Origin: Thermodesulfobacteriota bacterium
GTDB taxonomy: Bacteria > Desulfobacterota > Thermodesulfobacteria > Thermodesulfobacteriales > Thermodesulfatatoraceae
Reading direction: 5' to 3'
Assembly: GCA_013154385.1 (NCBI GenBank)
Contig: JAADCO010000065.1
Coordinates: 1-7,443 of the forward strand
Length of the DNA stretch: 7,443 nt
This document shows, in pieces, positions 1-5,567 of this stretch (position 1 is its first letter; the number at the start of each line of letters is the position of its first letter). Under the pieces are notes generated by a model that saw nothing but the letters and a program-made list of their open reading frames with translations, was not told the DNA's origin and did not search any database. The position numbers and the translations under genes were made by a program.

Positions 1-77
1 TCCAGGGCGGCGCGGGCCTCCGCGGGGGAGGTGAGGCGCACCTTCCCGTCAACTATTTCGAATCCTTTAGTCTGCAT
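1..77 (-). CDS. Unrecognised protein, N-terminal fragment (cut by window edge)
   Basis: Only the first 25 codons are in the window. They read MQTKGFEIVDGKVRLTSPAE and then an Ala/Arg-rich stretch, continuing past base 1. The ATG lies at 75..77 and is preceded by a good GGAGGG ribosome binding site about 4 bases upstream. It overlaps the last 11 bases of the tRNA methyltransferase gene in a different frame, which points to translational coupling as the last visible member of the leftward operon. No domain or motif can be recognised in so short a piece, and I assign no function. The start is fairly secure because of the binding site and the overlap pattern shared with the rest of this operon. 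Confidence 0.65.
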   Translation of the reverse strand, partial: MQTKGFEIVDGKVRLTSPAEARAAL

Positions 78-864
78 CGGGCCCTCCTTCGGGCGGATTT
101 TCCTCCGGAAGCACCTTCCTCGTGAAGAGCAGATAGGCGGTGTGTCCTATCATTCGGTCTTCCGGGCGAAAACGTTCAGGGTTGGTCTTATAGAATCTAA
201 GCATGATCTCGAGGACCTGCGTGTGGGCGAAGGGCAGGTCCTCAAGGGTCTTGAGGGTCTGGCTCACCTGGTTGGCCGTGGGCAGGAGCACACCCAGGGG
301 GCAACCGGGTTTTAAGGCCCACCAGGCGGCTTCTAGCAGGTCCCAGGGGGTCTTGAGGTCCAGGAACACCGCGTCCACCTCCTCCCGCTCCTCGAAACGC
401 CCCGTGGCCTCGTTCTTGAAGATCACCTGCTCCTCGAGGCCGAAACGTTTGAGGTTTTCCTTGGCCACCTCCTGGAAGCGGGGTTCTTTCTCGTAGGTGA
501 TCACCCGCCCCTCCTTTCCCACGGCAAAGGCCAGGGCCAGGAGGAGGCTTCCCGAACCCGTGCCGCATTCGAGCACCGTCTTTCCCGGGCCCACGTCCAG
601 CCGCAGGAGGATGTAGCCCACGTCCTTGGGATAGATGATCTGGGTTACGCGCTTGAGCTTCATGAGGAAGTCGTAGATGGTGGGCTTCAGGGCGAAACAC
701 TTTCCCCCCTTGGTGCCGGTGAGCACGGTGCCAAAGGGGCGGCCGAGAAGGGCGCTCAGGTCGAAGCTTTCTCGATGGGTCTGGAAACTGCGCCGCCCCG
801 CCTCTACGAGATAGGTCTGACCTCCGGGGACCGAAAGGAGAACGAGATCACCTTCCTTGATCAT
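67..864 (-). CDS. trmI: tRNA (adenine-N1-)-methyltransferase, TrmI family (m1A58/57)
   Basis: Class I SAM-dependent methyltransferase of 265 residues, expected to methylate N1 of A58 (and possibly A57, as in some archaeal enzymes) in the T-loop of tRNA, a modification that stabilises tRNA at high temperature. The N-terminal 60 residues match the small beta domain of the family. The segment RVTQIIYPKDVGYI (72-85) is the family signature before the Rossmann fold. The SAM-binding motif VLECGTGSGS is at 97-106, the acidic end of strand 2 at YEKE (124-127), and motif IV is FLDLKTPW (167-174), with D169 the likely catalytic Asp in place of the usual D-x-P-x-PW pattern. LLPTANQV (193-200) and the C-terminal RPEDRMIGHTAYL (233-245) are also typical. 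Length is normal. The ATG overlaps the stop of the upstream aminopeptidase as ATGA, so translation is probably coupled. Family assignment is firm; A57 versus A58 specificity cannot be read. Confidence 0.92.
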   Translation of the reverse strand: MIKEGDLVLLSVPGGQTYLVEAGRRSFQTHRESFDLSALLGRPFGTVLTGTKGGKCFALKPTIYDFLMKLKRVTQIIYPKDVGYILLRLDVGPGKTVLECGTGSGSLLLALAFAVGKEGRVITYEKEPRFQEVAKENLKRFGLEEQVIFKNEATGRFEEREEVDAVFLDLKTPWDLLEAAWWALKPGCPLGVLLPTANQVSQTLKTLEDLPFAHTQVLEIMLRFYKTNPERFRPEDRMIGHTAYLLFTRKVLPEENPPEGGPDAD

Positions 865-2258
865 TCTTCCGCCTCAAAAAAGGCCTTGTAGGCGCGATAG
901 GTCATGTAGAGATCCGCCTTGTGCGCGATCTCAAAGGGGGAATGCATGGAAAGAAGGGGAGGCCCCATGTCAATGATGTCCATGCCGTGATAGGCAAGGT
1001 ACTTGGCCACCGTGCCTCCGCCGCCTTCGTCCACCTTGCCGAAGGACGCGGCCTGCCAGACGACTTCCGCCCGGTTGAGGATGCGCCTGATCCAGCCCAC
1101 GTACTCGGCGTGGGCGTCGTTGGCCCCGTACTTTCCGCCGTGTCCGGTGTACTTGGTGACCACCACGCCGTGGCCCATGCGGGCGTCGTTGAGTTTCTCG
1201 TGCACCTCCGCGTAGAAGGGGTCGATGCCGGCGGTCACGTCGGCGGAAATGGCCTTCGTGCGATAGAACATCTCGAGCACCGTGTCCGGGGCCACGGTGA
1301 CGCCGAGGGTCTTGAGGATGTCGTAGTAGATCTTTTCAAGGAGTCGGCTTTTGGCCCCGGTGTTCCCGTCGGAGCCGATCTCTTCCTTGTCGAGGAAGAT
1401 GGCGATGGCCGTGTAGGGCGGCGCTTCCAGGTTGAGGATGGCCGCCAGGGAGGTGAAGGCGCAGATGCGATCATCGTGCCCGTAGGCGCCGATGAAGGCC
1501 CGGTCGAAACCCACGTCGCGGGCCGGTCCGGCGGGCACGAGTTCGAGTTCGGCGCTGATGAAGTCTTCTTCCACCAGGCCGTAATGGTCGTGGAGGAGCT
1601 TGAGCACGGCGAGCTTCACCCGGTCTTTCTCCTCGCTGTCCGGAAGGGGGTATCCCCCCACCAGGACGTTGAGCTTCTCCGCCGGGATGGCCTCCGAGAG
1701 CTTCTTTTCCCCCTGGACCTTGCGGGCCAGATGGGGCAGGAGATCGCACACCGTAAAGACCGGGTCGTTGGCCTCCTCCCCGAGGGAGATCTTCACCGTG
1801 CGTCCGTCGTTTTTGATCACCACCCCGTGCAAGGCCAGCGGCAGGGCTACCCAGTGGTACTTCTTGATGCCGCCGTAGTAGTGCGTCTTGAAGTAGGCCA
1901 TTTCCTCCTCTTCGAGGAGCGGGTGTAGCTTAAGATCAAGCCGCGGGCTGTCTATGTGGCTGGCGATGAGACGCACGCCTTCGTAGACGGGTTTGCGCCC
2001 GGCGACGATGGCCGCCACGCACTTGTTGCGAAACACGCGGAAAAACCGCGTGTCGCTCTCCGGGTGAAACCCCCGGGCCTTTAGTAACTGGCAGATGTTT
2101 TCCGCGCTCTCCCGCTCCGTCTTGGAGGAGGAGATGAAATCCTTGTAGTCGTTTGAGATGGTCTCCACCGCCTTTTTCTCGTCTTCGTCCAGCTTGTCCC
2201 AGACGTGCGGTGATTTATAGGCCAGTTTTTCTTTAAGTTCTTTTAGCTTTTCCGCCAT
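861..2258 (-). CDS. M18 family zinc aminopeptidase (aminopeptidase I type)
   Basis: Cytoplasmic metallo-aminopeptidase of 465 residues that removes N-terminal amino acids from peptides using two metal ions; M18 enzymes normally form a tetrahedral dodecamer. The sequence has all the landmarks of the bacterial aminopeptidase I branch (about 450-470 residues): ASHIDSPRLDLK (99-110) with metal ligand H101, YGHDDR (259-264) with probable bridging D262, DKEEIGSDG (290-298) with catalytic E292 and ligand E293, ISADVTAG (337-344) with D340, the GHGGKYGANDAHAEYV segment (372-387), and C-terminal LSMHSPFE (436-443) with H439. Ligand positions are assigned by analogy with the family. There is no signal peptide. 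The ATG has a strong AGGAGG site four to six bases upstream and follows the SDH protease gene by 12 bases. Its place after two membrane proteases suggests it may trim the peptides they release, which is inference. Confidence 0.95.
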   Translation of the reverse strand: MAEKLKELKEKLAYKSPHVWDKLDEDEKKAVETISNDYKDFISSSKTERESAENICQLLKARGFHPESDTRFFRVFRNKCVAAIVAGRKPVYEGVRLIASHIDSPRLDLKLHPLLEEEEMAYFKTHYYGGIKKYHWVALPLALHGVVIKNDGRTVKISLGEEANDPVFTVCDLLPHLARKVQGEKKLSEAIPAEKLNVLVGGYPLPDSEEKDRVKLAVLKLLHDHYGLVEEDFISAELELVPAGPARDVGFDRAFIGAYGHDDRICAFTSLAAILNLEAPPYTAIAIFLDKEEIGSDGNTGAKSRLLEKIYYDILKTLGVTVAPDTVLEMFYRTKAISADVTAGIDPFYAEVHEKLNDARMGHGVVVTKYTGHGGKYGANDAHAEYVGWIRRILNRAEVVWQAASFGKVDEGGGGTVAKYLAYHGMDIIDMGPPLLSMHSPFEIAHKADLYMTYRAYKAFFEAEE

Positions 2259-2270
2259 TTTTACCTCCTG

Positions 2271-3146
2271 CTAGTCATTGCTCCGGAAAATATTGGCTAG
2301 TGACGAAAACATCGTGTTCTGGTTGCCCCTGTGCGGCACGCGCCGCGGGGTAGGGGCGAATTCCACCGAGGGCTGCGACCTCATGGGCTGAGGGAAGAGA
2401 CTCATCAGCTCGTATATCTCCTCAGGCATATCTTTGGTTACCGGAAGCCCCAGCTTCAAGGCCTCGTCATAGGTAATAGGATAATCATGGGTCCATTTTC
2501 CCTGGGAGAGGACTTCGGCCAGCTCCTCGGCCTTCTCCGGGGGAAACTTCCCCGCCAGGAGGTCCTTTAGGTTCTGTTTCATCTGGCGCAGGGCCTTCTC
2601 CGCCACGTCAGCCATGATGATGGTCTGGTCGTCTATGCGCTCTGTTGGTTTTTCCTTGAGCACCCGGATGACGGAAGCCGCAGGTGCCTGCCCCAGTTGC
2701 GGGTCCACCGGTCCCAGGACGGCGTGTTCGTCCATGACGATCTCGTCGGCGGCTAGGGCGATGAGGGTGCCGCCGCTCATGGCGTAGTGGGGGATGAAAG
2801 CGGTGACCTTGCCCTTGTGGCGCTTGACCGCGCGGGCGATCTGAAGGGCCGCGAGCACCAGGCCTCCGGGGGTGTGCAGGATGAGATCAATGGGCACTTC
2901 CGGATCGGTCATGTGGATGGCGCGGATGACCTGCTCGGAATCGTTGATGTCAATGAAGCGCATGATGGGGAAACCGAGGAAGCTCATGGTCTCCTGACGA
3001 TGGATGAGGAGGATGACGCGGGAGTTCCGTTTCTGTTCGATCTTGCGGATCATCCGTTGGCGAGCGGCCTCGAGAAACTTCTGCCTCAAGAGGGGTTGCA
3101 GGGTGATGAGGATGAAAAAGAACCAGAAAATGTCAAAGCCAGTCAT
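2271..3146 (-). CDS. SDH-family ClpP-fold serine protease, membrane-anchored (former DUF114)
   Basis: Protein of 291 residues of the SDH serine-proteinase family (formerly DUF114), distantly related to ClpP and SppA and first described from archaea. A single hydrophobic N-terminal segment (about 4-20, FDIFWFFFILITLQPLL) should anchor it to the membrane, followed by basic residues (21-43) that favour a cytoplasmic catalytic domain. The ClpP-like fold shows as LILHTPGG (88-95), the nucleophile motif HYAMSGGTLIALAADEIVMDEHAVLGPVDPQ (120-150) with S124, and GKWTHDYPI (216-224). The family uses Ser, Asp and His in that order; S124 is clear, D139 and H220 (or H141) are my candidate partners. The C-terminal tail (about 253-291) is Pro/Arg/Asn-rich and probably flexible. 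The start has a TAGGAGGT binding site that contains the stop codon of the upstream rhomboid gene. No AAA+ ATPase partner is visible. The substrate is unknown. Confidence 0.9.
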   Translation of the reverse strand: MTGFDIFWFFFILITLQPLLRQKFLEAARQRMIRKIEQKRNSRVILLIHRQETMSFLGFPIMRFIDINDSEQVIRAIHMTDPEVPIDLILHTPGGLVLAALQIARAVKRHKGKVTAFIPHYAMSGGTLIALAADEIVMDEHAVLGPVDPQLGQAPAASVIRVLKEKPTERIDDQTIIMADVAEKALRQMKQNLKDLLAGKFPPEKAEELAEVLSQGKWTHDYPITYDEALKLGLPVTKDMPEEIYELMSLFPQPMRSQPSVEFAPTPRRVPHRGNQNTMFSSLANIFRSND

Positions 3147-3151
3147 GGGAT

Positions 3152-3159
3152 ACCTCCTA
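3152..3159 (-). promoter_or_regulatory. Ribosome binding site of the SDH protease, containing the rhomboid stop codon
   Basis: On the minus strand this reads TAGGAGGT, 5 bases before the ATG at 3144..3146. The TAG is the rhomboid stop codon. A ribosome ending on the rhomboid message would sit on the initiation site of the protease, which suggests coupled production of the two membrane proteases. Confidence 0.75.
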
Positions 3160-3903
3160 GCGGTTAAACTTTTCTCCCAGACTCCATTGCACGCCCCAGG
3201 GACGACCTTCAGCCCGCCAACAACCTTTGCGGCCCCAGCAAAAGAGCCGGTGGCTCAGGAGCCCGAAGACGAAGCCCCCGATGTGGGCCCACCAGGCCAC
3301 GCCTCCGACCACCTGGCCGTGCACCACGGAAAGGGTGCCGCTCATGAGTTGCATGAAGTACCAGAAGCCGATGTAGAAGATGGCCGGGACCTCGAAGAAG
3401 AAGGGGAAGAAGAAGATGGGCACCATGACGATGATCCTGGCCCAGGGAAAGAGCCCGTAATAGGCCCCGAGCACCCCGGAGATGGCTCCCGAGGCCCCGA
3501 TGACCGGAGTCTTGGAAAAGGGATGGACGTAGATGTGGACGAGGGAGGCCACTATCCCGCAGAGCAGGTAGAAGATGAGGAAGCGCACGTGCCCCATGCG
3601 GTCCTCGACGTTGTCGCCGAAGATCCAGAGGGTCCACATGTTGCCGATGAGATGGACCCAGCCCCCGTGGAGGAACATGGCGGTGAAGAAGGCGAGATAG
3701 GGGAGGAAGGGGAGGCTGTGCTCCGCCGCCCAGGAAGGGTCCGTGTAGCGGGCGGGCACGATCCCCAGATGGAAGACGAGCGTCTCCAGGGTGTCGGGAG
3801 GCAGGAGGAGTTCGAAGAGGAAGACCACCGTGTTGAGCAGGATGAGCCCCACGGTGACCACGGGAAAGGTCCTGCGGGGCACGATGTCCTGAACGGGTAT
3901 CAT
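3157..3903 (-). CDS. Rhomboid family intramembrane serine protease
   Basis: Polytopic membrane protein of 248 residues that should cleave transmembrane segments of substrate proteins inside the lipid bilayer. Hydrophobic segments lie at about 13-33, 66-95, 107-126, 133-152, 156-187 and 203-220, giving the basic six-helix rhomboid core. The HGGWVHLIGNMWTLWIFG segment (79-96) carries the conserved H84 and N88. The catalytic dyad is S138 in GASGAISG (136-143) and H207 in WWAHIGGFVFG (204-214). The aromatic-rich fifth segment (157-185, with FFFPFFF) is a feature of one common bacterial subgroup. The short basic/Trp-rich tail after 220 should be cytoplasmic. The ATG has AGGAG about 7 bases upstream and overlaps the stop of the HAD gene as ATGA. 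Catalytic residues are intact, so it is likely active; the substrate cannot be inferred. Confidence 0.95.
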   Translation of the reverse strand: MIPVQDIVPRRTFPVVTVGLILLNTVVFLFELLLPPDTLETLVFHLGIVPARYTDPSWAAEHSLPFLPYLAFFTAMFLHGGWVHLIGNMWTLWIFGDNVEDRMGHVRFLIFYLLCGIVASLVHIYVHPFSKTPVIGASGAISGVLGAYYGLFPWARIIVMVPIFFFPFFFEVPAIFYIGFWYFMQLMSGTLSVVHGQVVGGVAWWAHIGGFVFGLLSHRLFCWGRKGCWRAEGRPWGVQWSLGEKFNR

Positions 3904-4952
3904 CCGAGGGCTCCTATGGCTTCACCGCGCACCCGGCGCCGAAAGGCCTCGCTCTCCTTGACCAGGGCCTCGAAGTCGTCCCCTACCTTGCCGAAGCGGA
4001 ACTCCTCGGCCCAGAGGCTCAGGTCTTCGGGGAGGGCCTTGCACGCTTGAAAGAGCCCCTTTTCCGCCTCGCGCAGGAGACCTTCTCGTCCGTCCCGGTC
4101 GAAGACGGCCATGAGGCAGGCGATGGAAGCCGCCTGCGGGGCCAGGGCGAAGAACTCGGCGCTCCGCAGGGCGTACCGGTTCCCGTTGAAGGAGACGCTT
4201 CCTCCGCGGGCCTTCCTCACGAGTTCAAAGGCCTCCACGTCGGTGATGCTGTCCCCCACGTAGAGGACCTCCTCTGCGGTGTTGCCCGTGCGCGCGAGGC
4301 TCTCTTCCACGGCGCGGGCCTTTTCCCGGCCCCCAACGGGGTTGGTCTCCTCCAGGAAGCGGCCGGTTTCAAGGCCGGGAATGACCTTCCAGAAGATCTC
4401 CTCAAGGCGCCTGATCGTCTCCCGGCTCTCCGGAGGGAGGTCCTCCAGCCGGGAGGCCCCTTCGGGGATCTCGATCATGGGGAGGTCGGCGATCTCCTGG
4501 GCGAGATCCCGGAGGAGGCGCAGCTCCTTTTCCGAGGGATGGAGGCGGTCGAGATCAATGCGCGTGCAAAACACGTTTTCCATGGGAAACCCGCTGATTT
4601 CGCACAGGGCCTCGAGATAGGGGCAGTAGCTCGTGCTGATGATGAACGTGGGCCAGTTCCGGGAGGCAAAGCGCAGGAGTTCGATGGCCCCGCGCAGGAC
4701 CTTCAGGGTCTTTTTGGAAAACTCCCGGATGGTCTCGTTGGTGATCCCGTGAGCCTTCAAGAAGGGCAGGATGAGCTTGAGCGTGTCTCCGGCCTTGTAG
4801 CCCGGGCGCTTCTCCACGTCGGCCAGATAGTCGTCGTACTTGGAGACCAGGGCGAAGAAGCGATCTCCGCGCGGGATGAACTGGGCACAGAGCTCAAAGG
4901 CGTTGTCGTTGACGGTGAGCGGTCCTTCGCAATCGAGGTTGAGTTGCGGCAT
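3900..4952 (-). CDS. EhaR-like HAD superfamily protein
   Basis: HAD-fold protein of 350 residues, resembling the archaeal proteins annotated as energy-converting hydrogenase A subunit R (COG4030-like). The N-terminus LDCEGPLTVNDNAFELCAQFIPRGDRFFALVSKYDDYLADV (6-46) is very close in pattern to that family as I remember it. HAD motif I is D7-C-E9-G-P, so the first Asp (the usual nucleophile) is kept but the second, general-acid Asp is Glu. Motif II is IISTS (104-108), the motif III Lys is probably K211, and motif IV is VGDSITD (232-238) with D234 and D238. This suggests a metal-dependent phosphohydrolase, but the reaction is unknown. No hydrogenase gene is in the window, so the hydrogenase name should not be carried over. 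It is the first gene of the leftward operon, with GGAGGA about 4 bases before the ATG and a promoter candidate just upstream. The C-terminal third (about 285-350) is charged and helical and has no motif I recognise. Confidence 0.82.
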   Translation of the reverse strand: MPQLNLDCEGPLTVNDNAFELCAQFIPRGDRFFALVSKYDDYLADVEKRPGYKAGDTLKLILPFLKAHGITNETIREFSKKTLKVLRGAIELLRFASRNWPTFIISTSYCPYLEALCEISGFPMENVFCTRIDLDRLHPSEKELRLLRDLAQEIADLPMIEIPEGASRLEDLPPESRETIRRLEEIFWKVIPGLETGRFLEETNPVGGREKARAVEESLARTGNTAEEVLYVGDSITDVEAFELVRKARGGSVSFNGNRYALRSAEFFALAPQAASIACLMAVFDRDGREGLLREAEKGLFQACKALPEDLSLWAEEFRFGKVGDDFEALVKESEAFRRRVRGEAIGALG

Positions 4953-5087
4953 CTCTTCCTCCGTTTCGGTGCTTCTCCAGTCTATCTATACCAGATTCTG
5001 CCGGAGAAAAGAGTTCAAGTTTTGGGTCTTTATCTCTTTTTTCCCGGACCGAAATCGGGTTAAGATGCCTTTCAAAAGGGGCCCAAG
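4953..5087. promoter_or_regulatory. Divergent intergenic region
   Basis: The only sizeable non-coding stretch in the window, 135 bases, between the start codons of the leftward HAD gene and the rightward psiE-like gene; promoters for both blocks should lie here. It holds an AT-rich patch (about 5005-5045). For the rightward gene, TAAGAT at 5061..5066 could be a -10, but there is no convincing -35. Two small inverted repeats sit near its ends, CCGTTTCGG (4961..4969) and CCGAAATCGG (5049..5058). I see no terminator, riboswitch or small open frame. Confidence 0.6.
4985..4993 (-). promoter_or_regulatory. Candidate extended -10 promoter for the leftward operon
   Basis: The minus strand reads TGGTATAGAT here: a TATAGA hexamer (4985..4990) preceded by TG one base away, the extended -10 form of a sigma-70-type promoter. 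Transcription would start near 4978, leaving a leader of about 26 bases before the ATG at 4950..4952. A TTGAAC hexamer lies at 5013..5018, but the 22-base spacing is too long for a usual -35 partner, so the extended -10 would have to carry recognition. It sits in the only AT-rich stretch of the divergent region. Confidence 0.4.
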
Positions 5088-5555
5088 ATGAAAACCAGAA
5101 GACCCTTCTGGGACATCTGGATACTGGAGAAGATCCTCGAATGCGAGCGGCTGTTCTACATCCTCGTGGCCCTTCTCATCCTGGTGACCACCGGCGTGAT
5201 CCTTGCCGACGGCATCAAGTCCCTCTTCTACATCTTTCAGGGGGAGGACTTCGGACACGCCATCATCCAGATCATGGACCACTTCCTGCTGGCCCTCATG
5301 TTTCTCGAGATCCTCCACACCGTCCAGATCGTCTTCGGAGAGGAGTATCATCTGGCCTGTGTGGAGCCGTTCCTCATGGTGGCCATCATCGCTTCCGTGA
5401 GGCGGCTCCTCATCATCACCTTCGAGAGTTCCCACGCGGGGGACCTCCCTCCGGAGAAGCTGCGGTATTACTTCTACGAGATGCTCATCATCGGTTTTCT
5501 CATCTTGGTGATGGTGGCGGCGGTGGTTTTCCTGCGTCGCACACGAAACAAATGA
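5088..5555 (+). CDS. PsiE-family (phosphate-starvation-inducible) membrane protein
   Basis: Integral membrane protein of 155 residues matching the PsiE family, whose molecular role is not known; the name comes from phosphate-starvation induction of the E. coli member. Four transmembrane helices are visible at about 21-41, 57-82, 91-110 and 126-149. The second contains DHFLLALMFLEILHTVQ (64-80) and the third begins with the family pattern VEPFLMVAIIASVRRLLII (92-110). The C-terminus RRTRNK is positively charged and so probably cytoplasmic. The ATG is preceded by a modest AAGGGG binding site about 6 bases upstream, weaker than those of its neighbours. Its TGA stop overlaps the ribosome binding site of guaA, so the two are probably co-transcribed. 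Family membership is fairly sure; regulation by phosphate cannot be read, as I see no Pho-box-like repeats. Confidence 0.85.
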   Translation: MKTRRPFWDIWILEKILECERLFYILVALLILVTTGVILADGIKSLFYIFQGEDFGHAIIQIMDHFLLALMFLEILHTVQIVFGEEYHLACVEPFLMVAIIASVRRLLIITFESSHAGDLPPEKLRYYFYEMLIIGFLILVMVAAVVFLRRTRNK

Positions 5556-5560
5556 GGAGG
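5553..5560 (+). promoter_or_regulatory. Ribosome binding site of guaA overlapping the psiE-like stop
   Basis: TGAGGAGG: the first three bases are the stop codon of the membrane protein gene and the rest is a near-perfect Shine-Dalgarno, 7 bases before the guaA ATG at 5568. It fixes the guaA start and suggests that guaA is translated from the same message as the upstream gene. Confidence 0.75.
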
Positions 5561-5567
5561 CTCTTCC

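Noticed and set aside
921..1928. Rightward open frame of 335 codons opposite the aminopeptidase.
   Set aside because: Antisense shadow of the M18 gene, with Gly/Val/His-rich composition and no motif.
5041..5060. Possible terminator hairpin (CCCG...CGGG next to a run of T/A).
   Set aside because: The stem is only about 4 bp with a 9-base loop, and no gene on either strand ends here; both neighbours start here.
3004..5063. Two long rightward open frames, 3004..4050 (348 codons) and 4047..5063 (338 codons), opposite the rhomboid and HAD genes.
   Set aside because: Their proteins are rich in Asp, Glu, Gly, His and Pro with no domain pattern, as expected for the antisense of GC-rich genes. The opposite-strand genes have clear catalytic motifs and good ribosome binding sites.
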